A stretch of 53,113 bases of DNA from Mariniblastus sp. (GCA_029251085.1 JAQXDZ010000094.1:1-53113), one strand, 5' to 3'. Counted from the stretch's first letter, positions 16,477 to 26,001 are shown. Translations and numbers: made by a program. The notes: generated by a model from the sequence alone, not told the origin.

Positions 16477-18267
16477 ATGGTACGTTTCTCGTATCTAATA
16501 CCGCGAATCATCATCATTGCTTTGATCACCATTGGCGTGTTCATGAGCCAAGATCCGCTCCTGCAACGCCTGTCGATTTACCGCTTGGAAAATATGACCG
16601 GCGCCAAGGCAGAAATAGGCGAACTCAAATTCGATCCAGGCACTGGCAAGTTGATGATCAAAGAGTTCGCGCTGGCCGACCCGCATTCACCCATGCGAAA
16701 TTTCTTCCAAACGGATATCGCCTACCTCGATGTTGATTTGAAGCGATTTCCGAAAGGGCAACTCGTCATCAAAGACGGCAGCGTCGAGGGTTTGGTTTTT
16801 GGAGCCCCGCGGACAGACTCTGGCGCGCTGGATACCCCGAACAATAGAACCTCGCAACTGCAGCCCGGATCGGCTTCAGCCTCTACGGACACACCGCCCA
16901 CGCTGAACAGTAAAATTGCAAAGATCGGGCAAAACTGGCTCGACCAATTTCCCGTGCACACGGACATTGCGCCGCGCATCGAAGACATTGAATTTCTTAA
17001 AAAATCAGATGATTTACCACTCAACCTAAAAACTCGCCTACGCGAACAACTTGAAAAAATCGGCTCGCTCCAACGTCAAATTCACGAACTCAACACACAA
17101 CGAAGACTTGCTGGCGAACGACACCCCAACCCTCTTAGACCAAGCAACCACGACAAGTTCGAAAAAGATTTCGCCCAACTCGTTCAAAAATCGCAGACAA
17201 TTAGCAAAGATTTCGTAAGTCTCGAACGTGAAGCCATGCAATACCGAGAGCGTCTAAGACTCGAGTACGAAAATGAAATACTTAAACTGAAAGACTTTTC
17301 ATCCGCCGCTCCGTTTGAAGGTGAAGCAATTTCAAGGCTCCTCTTAACCCAAATTCAGGAGGAACGAGTTGCTGAAATCGTAGCGTGGTTTAAAGTCTTC
17401 CGGGACTCGATCCCCGACCCTCAGACATCTTTCCTACCGACACCAATTCGGGGCACGAATCTAAACTTGCCCGGGGTCGCAGCAAAGAAACCGGGACTCT
17501 TAATTGAGAATCTGGAAATCGACGGGGAAGGGCGTTTTGCCAACGAACATTTAAAATTCTACGGCACCGTGAAAAACCTCACTCCAGAGCCGCACCTACA
17601 CAACTTACCCACGACCATCAGTCTTCGCGCACAAGGTGCTCAACACTTTATCGCGAACTGCACGCTCGACCGCAGAACTCCAATCTCTCAGGACATACTC
17701 AAACTGCAGTGCCCGCAGTTCGTACTGAGTGAAAAACTACTCGGAGACGACAACAGCCTACTCGTGACACTCGGCGGCGGAAGCCAGATCCAAGCGGATA
17801 TAGAATTAAACGCAACGGGTGACCAACTCACGGGCAAATTAATCTTCCGACACGCCAACGTCGCGTTACATGTCGACAAACTCAACGAGCTCGTCGGCGG
17901 GCAAGATGTTGCACTCCAACTCAACCAAGGCGTTGCCACGGTCGAATCCTTTGAGACCGCTGTTTACCTGTCCGGCACCATCGACAACTACCGCTGTGAC
18001 TTCACGAGCGACCTTGGAGAAAAATTTGCCAAAGCCGCAAATCAAACGCTGCAAAACAATGCCAACCGAAACATTCAGCGGATTGAAAATCGCCTTAAAC
18101 AAAAACTGGCAGACCAACTTCTATCATTGAATGAAGCCATGATGCCGAAATTACGAACCGGCAATGAGATGCTGAGCGATCTTAACATGCTGCTCAAAAC
18201 AACCACCGAAGAAGAAAAATCTCGGCCGCGGATAGCTCCCCTCAAAAACCAAAACATGATTCGCTAA
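16477..18267 (+). CDS. TIGR03545-like protein, AsmA-like architecture
   Basis: A 596-residue protein with one N-terminal membrane anchor (IPRIIIIALITIGVFMS), then a large part expected in the periplasm. The start of the mature part (LENMTGAKAEIGELKFDPGTGKLMIKEFALADP) looks like the entry of AsmA/TamB-type envelope proteins. A charged coiled-coil region lies at about residues 180-285, and a second beta-rich half ends with a helical region (NANRNIQRIENRLKQKLADQLL). Partnering with the gene 6 bases upstream supports the TIGR03545 assignment. A role in envelope lipid or outer-membrane maintenance is only a guess from this resemblance. Confidence 0.82.
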   Translation: MVRFSYLIPRIIIIALITIGVFMSQDPLLQRLSIYRLENMTGAKAEIGELKFDPGTGKLMIKEFALADPHSPMRNFFQTDIAYLDVDLKRFPKGQLVIKDGSVEGLVFGAPRTDSGALDTPNNRTSQLQPGSASASTDTPPTLNSKIAKIGQNWLDQFPVHTDIAPRIEDIEFLKKSDDLPLNLKTRLREQLEKIGSLQRQIHELNTQRRLAGERHPNPLRPSNHDKFEKDFAQLVQKSQTISKDFVSLEREAMQYRERLRLEYENEILKLKDFSSAAPFEGEAISRLLLTQIQEERVAEIVAWFKVFRDSIPDPQTSFLPTPIRGTNLNLPGVAAKKPGLLIENLEIDGEGRFANEHLKFYGTVKNLTPEPHLHNLPTTISLRAQGAQHFIANCTLDRRTPISQDILKLQCPQFVLSEKLLGDDNSLLVTLGGGSQIQADIELNATGDQLTGKLIFRHANVALHVDKLNELVGGQDVALQLNQGVATVESFETAVYLSGTIDNYRCDFTSDLGEKFAKAANQTLQNNANRNIQRIENRLKQKLADQLLSLNEAMMPKLRTGNEMLSDLNMLLKTTTEEEKSRPRIAPLKNQNMIR

Positions 18268-18844
18268 AGGATTCGACTCGCAGAAATCTTCCAAAAATTT
18301 CAAGCGAGAAATTGAAAATGGACGTTTATTAAAATAATTCGTCCACCTTCAGGAACCAGTTGCCCGCCGTTTCCTCCCAAATCTTTAAATCGACATCTGC
18401 TATCATTGCTGACGTTTACGGCAATGAACTACCAACGCCGAACAGGTTTGCGATACTCCTAGGGCAGTCAAATTGCCGTTCAGCAGTTTCGATACTGATA
18501 ATGTTCAGGCTCAAGCAGACCTAAAGGCCTTTTCAGATACCGTTCTGGAATCACACGCGCGAGCGTTTAGCCGCGGCCTAACTGCCGTTATTGAAAAATC
18601 AATTTTCGATTACGATAGCTTTCTTCGATACGGGCGAACGAAACCTCGAGAGAAAACCTGTTGGTGTCCCCAGCGAATCCAACGCGTTGAGTCGGTCGAA
18701 TGAGCACGCGTTCATTTTTTTCATCATTTAGGTTTACAGTTTTTGTTTAGTCCGGCATACTTGGCGTCACGCGTTCACCTTTGAGAGTTCGCCGCCTTTA
18801 TAAAATCGTTTTACCGAACCTTTTTTATCAGTCTGGTAAGCATT
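18268..18844. other. Intergenic region without supported gene
   Basis: About 575 bases. A 76-codon frame from a TTG at 18473 has no ribosome binding site and no recognisable motif. No convincing terminator, promoter or structured RNA was found. Confidence 0.45.
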
Positions 18845-19756
18845 ATGCGGATGGATGTTGATCCAAGAGTTTCAATTTGTCAGTTTTCAACCTATCGCTG
18901 GTCTTTTTACGAAGACGTGATCCGTTACTCTACCCTCGGCTTCGAATCGATGGGTTTGTGGCGCCAAAAAATTGACGACTTTGGCAGATCAGCAGCGATT
19001 GACCTTCTTTATGAAAATAAGATGTCTGTTTCGAGCGTGCACTGGGCCGGGGGCTTTACCGGAGATGGCCGCACCTTCTCAGATTCAATTGAAGACGCGA
19101 TCGAGTCAATCCACCTGGCAAGCCAAGTGGATGCGGACTGTTTAATCATCCACCCTGGTTCTCGAAACGGTCACACGACCAGCAACGCAACTCGGTTAAT
19201 GAAGTCCGCACTGTCACAGCTGGTGCCGGTTGCTGCGGATTACGGCGTAAAACTGGCAATTGAGCCGATGCTTACAAGAAACGCTGCTTCATGGACTTAC
19301 CTGGAACGGCTGGAAGATTCATTTGAACTGATGGAGCGATTCCCGGCACAATCTGTCGGCTGGGTCTTTGATTTATATCACTTTGGATTCGACGCCGAAC
19401 TTTTTGAGACGCTGGAAAACCGAATTCAGCGTTTGCTGCTTGTTCAACTTTCCGATCGCAAACTCGTTTTGGAAAAAAATGCGAGATCGGGACAGGGACA
19501 CGATTCATTCCGGCTTCCCCTCGGTAAAGGCGAGGCTCCAATCGAAGCGTGGCTCGGCAAACTTCAGGGACTTGGTTACGCGGGAAAGTACGAACTTGAG
19601 GTTCATGGATCCTGCGTAAAGGACTTGGATTACTTTTCACTACTCGATGAGACGATTGACTATTTAGGGGCACCAAGGGTCTCGGAAATGCTCGAATCGC
19701 GCCCAGTCAATTCCAGTCCTGACATCTTACAAATTGACCAGCGACAAATCGATTGA
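18845..19756 (+). CDS. Sugar phosphate isomerase/epimerase-like TIM barrel protein
   Basis: A 303-residue cytoplasmic protein of the xylose-isomerase-like TIM barrel family (AP endonuclease family 2 fold). Expected metal-ligand strands can be seen: SSVHWAGGF, CLIIHPGSRNGH, KLAIEPML (Glu), GWVFDLYHFGFDAELF (Asp and His), LLVQLSDRK and KYELEVHGS (Glu). Such proteins isomerise or epimerise sugars or inositols with a divalent metal; the substrate cannot be read from sequence. Two in-frame ATGs (18845 and 18851) are possible. The next gene is convergent. Confidence 0.85.
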   Translation: MRMDVDPRVSICQFSTYRWSFYEDVIRYSTLGFESMGLWRQKIDDFGRSAAIDLLYENKMSVSSVHWAGGFTGDGRTFSDSIEDAIESIHLASQVDADCLIIHPGSRNGHTTSNATRLMKSALSQLVPVAADYGVKLAIEPMLTRNAASWTYLERLEDSFELMERFPAQSVGWVFDLYHFGFDAELFETLENRIQRLLLVQLSDRKLVLEKNARSGQGHDSFRLPLGKGEAPIEAWLGKLQGLGYAGKYELEVHGSCVKDLDYFSLLDETIDYLGAPRVSEMLESRPVNSSPDILQIDQRQID

Positions 19757-19785
19757 TTTGGTTTGATAAAAACCCGGCATTTGGC

Positions 19786-21192
19786 TTAGGGTTTGTCTTT
19801 CATCAGCTGAAAACAAGCGAGTTGGTCTTTGCCCCGCACGTAGAGCAAGCCGTTAGAGATAATCGGCGCCGCCCAACACGGCGATTTAAATCGGACACCA
19901 TTTTCTCCGCTCCCTGGAGTGTATTCCGTCACTGGCGAGAACTCATTGGAATCGGCTTTGATTAATAACAGCTGTCCTTGCTCGCCAAGCACGACAAAGT
20001 GGCCGTCAACATAGGTTAGTGAACTTCGTGCAAGTCCTCGCTGCGTCCAGTTAACCTCTCCCGTTTTCCAATCAACGCATTTTAATTCAGCCTGAGATGA
20101 GTGCCGGCCACTGCAACCATACATGGAATCCCCGATCACAATCGGCGTGTTCCAGTGCGCCGCCATGGACTTAGCTCGCCTGCCATCATCACTCCAGACA
20201 ACCGCCGGTGTAGTTTTCCCCGCGACTGAATCGAGCTTTGCCGGATCGAGTAGCACAGCACCCTTGCCATAGCACTCAGAAATTAAAACCTGCCCGTCAT
20301 GCACTACCGGCATACTTGCGTTGACGCTCTCCAGGATTCGAGCACGCCATGGATACTCAAATCTCACCTCTCCCGATCGAGGAGTCACTCCAAACAAAGA
20401 ACCTCTCATCCAGGCCAACAGAACAGGCTCCCCACTCAGCACCGACAATTTAAGCGAACAGTAACTCGCGAGATCGTTGACACAAGAATACGTTAGCTTG
20501 CCCGTCTTTTTGTTGAATGCACAGATACCTGACTGATTTGGTTTAACTTGCCCCAAGGCCCCAGGTGGCGCTTTCTGAGACTCCTGCGGACTGCCGCCCA
20601 CCATCACTAAAATTAGTTCCTGATAGATTACAGGTGTACTCGCAACGCCAAAGAAATTCTGGATCACGCCAAAACGTTCGTTCAAATTTTGTTTCCAAAT
20701 AACCTTGCCCGATGACGCATCGAGACAGTGCAGCATCCCTTCAACTCCGTAGATATACACAAGTCCGTCGTCAATAACGGGACTAGTGCGTGGCCCCGAA
20801 TCATAACCGTACAAATCCTCGTATTGAGAATCGTAAGTGAACTCCCATTGTTTCGCTCCGGTTACTGCATCGAGGCACCGTAAATTCGCTTGACCGTTCA
20901 CTCTTCCGAAATGATAGAACTTTCCTTTCGAAACACTCCCCATCGCATAACCTTCACCCGTGTTCATTTTCCACAGGAGTTTTAGTTTGCCATCCGCCCA
21001 ATCGGTAAGAATATTTTTTTCTGGTGACTTACCGTCACCATTCGCCCCCAGAAATTTGGGCCAGTCATTCTTATCCGGCGTTTGTTGTCCGGAATTCGAT
21101 TGCGTCCCCTCGTCACCGCAGGCCACTGCCGGGCAACAGAAACCGGCAATGAAAATTAACAAGAAAATTGAACAGGCGTGATACAACTTCAT
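19786..21192 (-). CDS. Secreted PQQ-like beta-propeller protein
   Basis: A 468-residue protein with a signal peptide (KLYHACSIFLLIFIAGFCCPAVACGDE) and PQQ/BamB-like propeller repeats through the rest: WKMNTGEGYAMGSVSKGKFY, RCLDAVTGAKQWEF, HCLDASSGKVIWKQNL, ICAFNKKTGKLTY, KCVDWKTGEVNWTQRGL. It begins with WPKFLGANGDGKSPE, a common opening of planctomycete PQQ-like proteins. The ATG at 21192 is preferred to an upstream extension because it starts the signal peptide. Quinone binding cannot be claimed; many such propellers bind none. Function is unknown. Confidence 0.88.
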   Translation of the reverse strand: MKLYHACSIFLLIFIAGFCCPAVACGDEGTQSNSGQQTPDKNDWPKFLGANGDGKSPEKNILTDWADGKLKLLWKMNTGEGYAMGSVSKGKFYHFGRVNGQANLRCLDAVTGAKQWEFTYDSQYEDLYGYDSGPRTSPVIDDGLVYIYGVEGMLHCLDASSGKVIWKQNLNERFGVIQNFFGVASTPVIYQELILVMVGGSPQESQKAPPGALGQVKPNQSGICAFNKKTGKLTYSCVNDLASYCSLKLSVLSGEPVLLAWMRGSLFGVTPRSGEVRFEYPWRARILESVNASMPVVHDGQVLISECYGKGAVLLDPAKLDSVAGKTTPAVVWSDDGRRAKSMAAHWNTPIVIGDSMYGCSGRHSSQAELKCVDWKTGEVNWTQRGLARSSLTYVDGHFVVLGEQGQLLLIKADSNEFSPVTEYTPGSGENGVRFKSPCWAAPIISNGLLYVRGKDQLACFQLMKDKP

Positions 21193-21328
21193 CTCAAATC
21201 TTTCTATGATATTCCTAGCCAACGGTGGACAAGCAAAGCCGACAATGCGGCATCGTCTTCTCCGCGGGTTCGGGACGCTGAAAAACAATTCAAGTTTAGT
21301 GACGGTTCAGTTTAATACTGGTTGAGGG

Positions 21329-21754
21329 ATGATGTTCAAGGTTAACCGAAAAATCTCGATTCGTCTCACGGAATTTAAATTCAGTTTCGCAAGGTCTCCC
21401 GGTCCAGGCGGACAAAATGTAAACAAAGTCAACTCAAAGGCAATCCTTAAGTGGTCTCCCGCAAAATGCAAGTCGCTCCCCGAAGCAGTGCGAATCCGTT
21501 TTATTAGAAAATATGCTAATCGAATCAACCAGGAAAATGACTTTGTAATTTCAAGCCACCGATTTCGAGACCAAGGTCGAAACGTAGCGGACTGTTTGAA
21601 CAAACTTCGCGACCTAATCATTCAGGTGGCTGAACCGCCAAAACCACGAAAAAAAACTCGGCCCACCGCTGGCTCGGTCCGCCGACGTCTCACGGAAAAG
21701 AAACGACATTCGGATACAAAGAAATCTCGCCGTTCATTGCAAAACGACGATTAA
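21329..21754 (+). CDS. arfB: ArfB-like class I release factor domain protein
   Basis: A 141-residue protein with the peptidyl-tRNA hydrolysing motif GPGGQNVNK (GGQ near residue 28) and a long basic C-terminal tail (KPRKKTRPTAGSVRRRLTEKKRHSD). Length and tail match ArfB/YaeJ, which rescues ribosomes stalled at mRNA ends by placing the tail in the mRNA channel. It lacks the codon-recognition domain of RF1/RF2. Two ATGs stand in tandem after GAGGG. It stands alone between a divergent propeller gene and a long intergenic stretch. Confidence 0.92.
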   Translation: MMFKVNRKISIRLTEFKFSFARSPGPGGQNVNKVNSKAILKWSPAKCKSLPEAVRIRFIRKYANRINQENDFVISSHRFRDQGRNVADCLNKLRDLIIQVAEPPKPRKKTRPTAGSVRRRLTEKKRHSDTKKSRRSLQNDD

Positions 21755-22103
21755 CTTGCAGGCACGAAAGAAACGCAAGCGGCACTCTCCAAAGCGTCTT
21801 ACCAACTGATCAAAATAGGTAAAAAAACTTTGACCCCCTACTCACGCACAACCAAGAGAAAATTCCTAAGCCCTCGCAGATATCCTTCTTGCTTCCCTAG
21901 CAACGGGGCCGCATTTTTTATTTTGCTCGGGATAGATGTTATTGAACAATTCTTTTAGGCTCAAGCTTTCCGGTTAGAAGGGTTCTCGCGATTTTTTCCA
22001 GATCTCGAGGAAAACGAACCATGGGGCGAGGCTTCACTTTCCCGACCCAACAAACGAATAATGATATAGTGCAACTGGTTGTCAGATTAATCGAGACGAG
22101 ATT
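21755..22103. other. Intergenic region upstream of UVR-motif gene
   Basis: About 350 bases with a T-rich stretch near 21915-21925. No open frame or strong hairpin was found; it probably holds the promoter of the next gene. Confidence 0.4.
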
Positions 22104-22892
22104 ATGGAACGCGAACAAGATATCGATGAAATTTTAAAGCAATGGCCCTTTGACCCACAAAGCGTCAATGTTCGTTTATTAGAGTCTGCTCAACGACGAG
22201 TCCTGCAGATGCGGGTCGATATGGGAATCCTCCAGCTTGAGACTGATGGGCGCCCGGATGGCAATCGATTCCACGGCGCGACCACCTACTACGAATTTCT
22301 CCGCGTACAGTCAACGCAAGCGGAAGATAAATTTGAGCTAGACGAAGACAGTTGCCTTGAAGTCGATCGCGAATTTGTTCAGTTTTACCACCGTCGGGTT
22401 TGCTGGCTGCAATTAAAAGAATTTGATCTCGCCGTTCGAGACGCCGATCATACGCTCGCTTTAATGGATTTTTGCAAGCGGCACTCCAGTGACGAACAAT
22501 GGACAGTTTCCCACGAACAGTACCGTCCATTTGTGCTATACCACCGCACTCAGGCCGCTGCGTTAGCCTTCATCAATCAAGAAGAAGACTCGACCGAAGA
22601 CGAAGAGGGCGCCCCCTCCACCGATACGGCTGAATACGCAATCGACGAAGTAAACGAAGGTCTTATTCGGCTGCGAAAGTTGTTCGCTGAGTACGATGCG
22701 GAAGAACAATTCGACGAAGATGAATTGGTTCAACGTCTCACTGAATTCCGCGAGGGCCTGCGTGAAAAATACGAAGTGGGGCCGACCGCAAAAGAGCAAC
22801 TCGAAACGGCCATCCAGGACGAAGACTACGAAGCCGCCGCGAGACTGAGAGACCAATTGTCCAAGCGAACTGGCGAAAACTACAGCGCCTGA
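22104..22892 (+). CDS. UvrB/UvrC-motif protein
   Basis: A 262-residue acidic protein. The C-terminus carries a UVR motif, AKEQLETAIQDEDYEAAARL, the helical hairpin used by UvrB and UvrC to bind each other and found in McsA and other proteins. The middle (about residues 70-170) has a TPR-like helical look (VDREFVQFYHRRVCWLQL, LAVRDADHTLALMDFC), and an acidic linker follows (NQEEDSTEDEEGAPS). There is no nuclease or helicase domain, so it is not a repair enzyme by itself; a protein-protein adaptor is the best guess. csrA follows about 290 bases downstream. Confidence 0.75.
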   Translation: MEREQDIDEILKQWPFDPQSVNVRLLESAQRRVLQMRVDMGILQLETDGRPDGNRFHGATTYYEFLRVQSTQAEDKFELDEDSCLEVDREFVQFYHRRVCWLQLKEFDLAVRDADHTLALMDFCKRHSSDEQWTVSHEQYRPFVLYHRTQAAALAFINQEEDSTEDEEGAPSTDTAEYAIDEVNEGLIRLRKLFAEYDAEEQFDEDELVQRLTEFREGLREKYEVGPTAKEQLETAIQDEDYEAAARLRDQLSKRTGENYSA

Positions 22893-23023
22893 CAAAACGG
22901 CGAGCAGAAGATTGCCATTGAGTCCGCTATCATGAGTAGACTTGAAGGAAATTGTTACAAAGTGTGAATTTATTTCACATTTTGAGACGTCTGCGGCATG
23001 TAAGCCACTCCCCTCGAAACGCT

Positions 23024-23048
23024 AGCACTGATTCCTCGGCAGTGTTTT
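23024..23048 (+). terminator. Weak terminator candidate
   Basis: A 7-bp stem (with one G-T pair) built on CACTG/CAGTG with a 9-nt loop merges with a T5 run. It lies 130 bases after the UVR-motif gene and before the csrA promoter. Confidence 0.3.
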
Positions 23049-23097
23049 TCCGCGTCTTCATCGGTGCCGCTGCATCACAGCCAAATTTTTTTTCATT

Positions 23098-23124
23098 TTG
23101 GCATGAGTCATGCAGTTGTATAGT
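23098..23124 (+). promoter_or_regulatory. Candidate csrA promoter containing a palindrome
   Basis: TTGGCA (23098-23103) and TATAGT (23119-23124) are 15 bases apart, slightly short of ideal. Between them GCATGA-G-TCATGC (23101-23113) is a perfect palindrome, placed where a repressor could block RNA polymerase. Confidence 0.4.
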
Positions 23125-23125
23125 T

Positions 23126-23146
23126 CATGACAAGACGTTTGTCATG
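23126..23146 (+). promoter_or_regulatory. Inverted repeat in csrA leader
   Basis: CATGACAA and TTGTCATG form a perfect 8-bp inverted repeat around GACGT. It shares the CATGA/TCATG core of the palindrome at 23101-23113, so both may be sites of one DNA-binding protein, or this one may be an RNA hairpin near the transcript start. Confidence 0.4.
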
Positions 23147-23180
23147 TGACATCTATTACTGTTCGCAAAGGAATGAAAGA

Positions 23181-23618
23181 ATGCTTGTATTATCACGGAA
23201 GCAAAACCAGGAAATCATCATCGGTGACAACATCAAGATTACAGTTGTCAAAATGAAGGGAAACACGGTTCGACTCGGAATCGAAGCCCCCAGAGAGGTA
23301 AACGTGTTGCGTGGTGAACTGCCTCGCCACGAATCACCGAAAAAGGAATTTGCAAATTCAGCAGAACCTCGAGGTGAGATGACTGTGGTTTTCAGTAATC
23401 ACAACGGCGACAAACAAGCCTCGACAAACCGAGAGGCTTTCAAATCTTTTCAAGCTAATAATAGACTGACGAATCGGGAGCGACAGACAGCGTTACCACC
23501 AACTGCACCGCAACCCGAAACGCATTCTTTGCGATTTCGCGGCACCCTTCCGACCCAGCTGCAGCATAATCGGTTAAAAGAAATAGTCGACCAGCTAACG
23601 GCGAAGCCAACAAAATGA
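23181..23618 (+). CDS. csrA: CsrA RNA-binding regulator with long C-terminal tail
   Basis: Residues 1 to about 50 are a standard CsrA: MLVLSRKQNQEIIIGDNI, TVRLGIEAPREVNVLRGEL, including the RNA-contacting Arg near position 44. CsrA binds GGA motifs in mRNA leaders and changes translation or stability. The protein is 145 residues, while CsrA is usually 60-75. The extra part of about 90 residues is polar and low in hydrophobics (SNHNGDKQASTNREAF, NNRLTNRERQTALPPTAPQ) and ends with a possible helix (NRLKEIVDQLTAKP). The ATG at 23181 gives the canonical N-terminus. The ribosome binding site (AAAGGAATGA) contains a GGA, so autoregulation is possible. Confidence 0.92.
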   Translation: MLVLSRKQNQEIIIGDNIKITVVKMKGNTVRLGIEAPREVNVLRGELPRHESPKKEFANSAEPRGEMTVVFSNHNGDKQASTNREAFKSFQANNRLTNRERQTALPPTAPQPETHSLRFRGTLPTQLQHNRLKEIVDQLTAKPTK

Positions 23619-23677
23619 TTCTTGCAACAATGACGTTGACTGAGCCAATCGCTGTTTTGGCTTGAACTAGAAAATAG

Positions 23678-23720
23678 AACTAATCATGCAGCACGGATGC
23701 TGCAATTAGTTTCTTTTATT
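23678..23720 (+). terminator. Terminator after csrA
   Basis: AACTAATCATGCAGCA pairs with TGCTGCAATTAGTT around CGGA, with a small bulge, and runs into TCTTTTATT, about 60 bases after the csrA stop. Confidence 0.75.
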
Positions 23721-23814
23721 GCTCTTTGGCCTGACTAGGCACTTCCCATCTCCAGCAACCCCCGCACTCTCTTTTAAGGCGGGCGCTTATTTCTTGCCAA
23801 CCGCAGGAACGATT

Positions 23815-26001
23815 TCACCGGAGAGACTTCGCTTCATCTTGAAACTGGAACGTCACGCCCTTGCTTCGGACGGTCCCCTCAGATGAAATAGGAATGATTG
23901 GAGGACTCCCGTTTGCCTGCTGACGCTGCTCCCAGTGCACCTTCAATAAACGGCGTACTTCCTCGATCGTCTCAGGGTGCTGATGAACGTGATTATGTTC
24001 AGAGGGTACTAGCTTTTTCGAAATGGCGACCGAACTAAGAGCATCTTCAACATCGACGACCCCGTCATCATCGGCAAACTTAGCCTTTGACTTTGGAAAG
24101 ATTGATTTTTCCTCCACTTGGCCTGCGATGTTGTGCAAATTAACCCCACTCGTTTTCACACGCTCGTTAAATATTTGAATGGCGGGGTTTTGGGGATTCA
24201 AGGATTCAATACTGGTTGTAAATTCAACCAACGAACCCTGCTTCCATTTCTCCTGGTTGGCTTTGATTAATTGTTCTAAATCGACAGATTTTTGCTGCGT
24301 CCCGGATATCACTTTTTTACCAAACCACTGAGTCGCTTGATTCGAGTATCGACTTCCACCAAAAGGAGTCGCAATCGTGATCACACGATCAATCGAAGGG
24401 TTCTTACGAAAATAGAATGAATCCTTCAGTGCGGAAAGAGACTTCGGATCGCCTTGAAAACCATTCAGCGGATAATCACTGTTTAGTTTCCAAAACTCAT
24501 CACCACTGTCGAATGTCTGCATCAACGAAAGCAAGCCACCCATGCTATGCCCCACCATCACCGCTTCATCTCGGCAAATCGATTCATGGTTGGGATCCAG
24601 CGAATCAACCATCTCTGCAAGATCGCTTCGTAATTCGCGGGCAGATTCCCAAAATGGTTTTCCTGTGGGATACGAATAAAACCAAAATTGGAAATTCTCT
24701 CGCACCTCTGCATCACCTCTTAATTCATTAAGCATATGAATCCACGTCGTCGCGCTCGACCAGAATCCGTGTACGAAGATGACAGGTATTTTGTCAGGAT
24801 CGAATGGCTCAAGCATGAACAACCCGTAACTCTCAGGGGCATACTCAGGATTAAAAAGCGACACCGTTGCATTCAATTCTTTATTCAAAAAAGGGTCTAT
24901 CAGTCCGTAGGCCAGTGGTGTGGTAATATCGCTTTCTAATTCAAATTGATGCTGACCTACTGCGACGTTCGTCTGCTCCAGAGGATCAAATAGGACGAGT
25001 TTACCTCGCATGAGGTTAGATTCTGTAGAGCGATTAAGTTGGCTTGATGACTCGCCAGCCTGATCGCCGGACGGTTTTATTTGAAAAACTGCCGTCATCG
25101 GTATTGGAAGTTTCTCCGGATAGAACATTTCATCTGAATCTGAACTCAATTGCCGATTTCTAACCGCGATTAAAGGAACGCCCCAACCACGCCCATTGGT
25201 CCGAAATTGATTTTCAAATCGCCCCACTTCAAAATCACGTGAAAGGACTAGCTCGGAAAAATTTACATCTCTCCAGCGACCATTGACCTCAAGCTCAATT
25301 TCATAGCCAGCTGACAAATTAACGATTTTCCCTGAGCCGTCTCCGGGTAAATCACGCCGAGCTACCAACGCTGCAAGGAAACCTTCGAGTGACTTGTTGT
25401 AGATCTGGCGAACATTAAAATCTCGCCCGCTCGCCTCCGGCTGCTTCTCCACAGAAGAATCAAAAATATACAAACTGGATGACTCAAGCGCAATCTTGTT
25501 CATCTCGAAAGCAATTTCTGCCTCACCGGAATACTCGGCCCACTGAGCGTGGATCCGTGCTAATTGTGCTGTCGCGTAGAGCCCATCGGAAGCTGATGAA
25601 TCCTCGGCAAGATTTTTTAACTCGCGCGTGGCATGAAGAGGATCCGCAAGATAAGAATTTGAAAGTCCATACTGACTTATGATGGACATTATTTCATCCG
25701 GTGCGGGCGGAATTTGATAACGCCACCTTCTCCTGATTCGCTTTCGCGACTTCGACTCGACTGGTTCAATTTCAACTAACCCTTCGTAACCGACACCACT
25801 CAATCGCACCAATTGCATTTGAGTTGCGGCACAACCGGAGTTCATTCCAACTAAACAGAGCATTCCAATCAAAATCAAGAAATGACGGAAACCGTCCGCG
25901 CGAATCGCACCGCCAAAAGAAAGCTCCACGGCCATCGGGGGAGCATCTGAAAATCCTGAATTCTCGAAAATGTCTAGCTGAACGCTGTGGTTCGATTTCA
26001 C
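23815..26001 (-). CDS. Lipoprotein-like alpha/beta hydrolase
   Basis: A 728-residue protein. Near residue 37 a hydrophobic stretch (HFLILIGMLCLVGMNSGC) ends in a lipobox-like NSGC, so it is probably a lipoprotein. Residues 90-400 form an uncharacterised domain. The hydrolase domain starts about residue 400: VIFVHGFWSSATTWIHMLNEL (oxyanion region) and GHSMGGLL with the nucleophile Ser486, then ITIATPFGGSRYSN, with an acid/His pair likely in DDDGVVDVEDAL and EHNHVHQHPE. This resembles PGAP1/lipase-type serine esterases acting on the cell surface; the substrate is unknown. The start is GTG at 26001; an ATG at 25935 is an alternative. Confidence 0.85.
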   Translation of the reverse strand: MKSNHSVQLDIFENSGFSDAPPMAVELSFGGAIRADGFRHFLILIGMLCLVGMNSGCAATQMQLVRLSGVGYEGLVEIEPVESKSRKRIRRRWRYQIPPAPDEIMSIISQYGLSNSYLADPLHATRELKNLAEDSSASDGLYATAQLARIHAQWAEYSGEAEIAFEMNKIALESSSLYIFDSSVEKQPEASGRDFNVRQIYNKSLEGFLAALVARRDLPGDGSGKIVNLSAGYEIELEVNGRWRDVNFSELVLSRDFEVGRFENQFRTNGRGWGVPLIAVRNRQLSSDSDEMFYPEKLPIPMTAVFQIKPSGDQAGESSSQLNRSTESNLMRGKLVLFDPLEQTNVAVGQHQFELESDITTPLAYGLIDPFLNKELNATVSLFNPEYAPESYGLFMLEPFDPDKIPVIFVHGFWSSATTWIHMLNELRGDAEVRENFQFWFYSYPTGKPFWESARELRSDLAEMVDSLDPNHESICRDEAVMVGHSMGGLLSLMQTFDSGDEFWKLNSDYPLNGFQGDPKSLSALKDSFYFRKNPSIDRVITIATPFGGSRYSNQATQWFGKKVISGTQQKSVDLEQLIKANQEKWKQGSLVEFTTSIESLNPQNPAIQIFNERVKTSGVNLHNIAGQVEEKSIFPKSKAKFADDDGVVDVEDALSSVAISKKLVPSEHNHVHQHPETIEEVRRLLKVHWEQRQQANGSPPIIPISSEGTVRSKGVTFQFQDEAKSLR

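Noticed and set aside
18473..18703. A 76-codon frame between the TIGR03545-like gene and the isomerase-like gene
   Set aside because: It starts with TTG without a ribosome binding site, and the product matches nothing I know.
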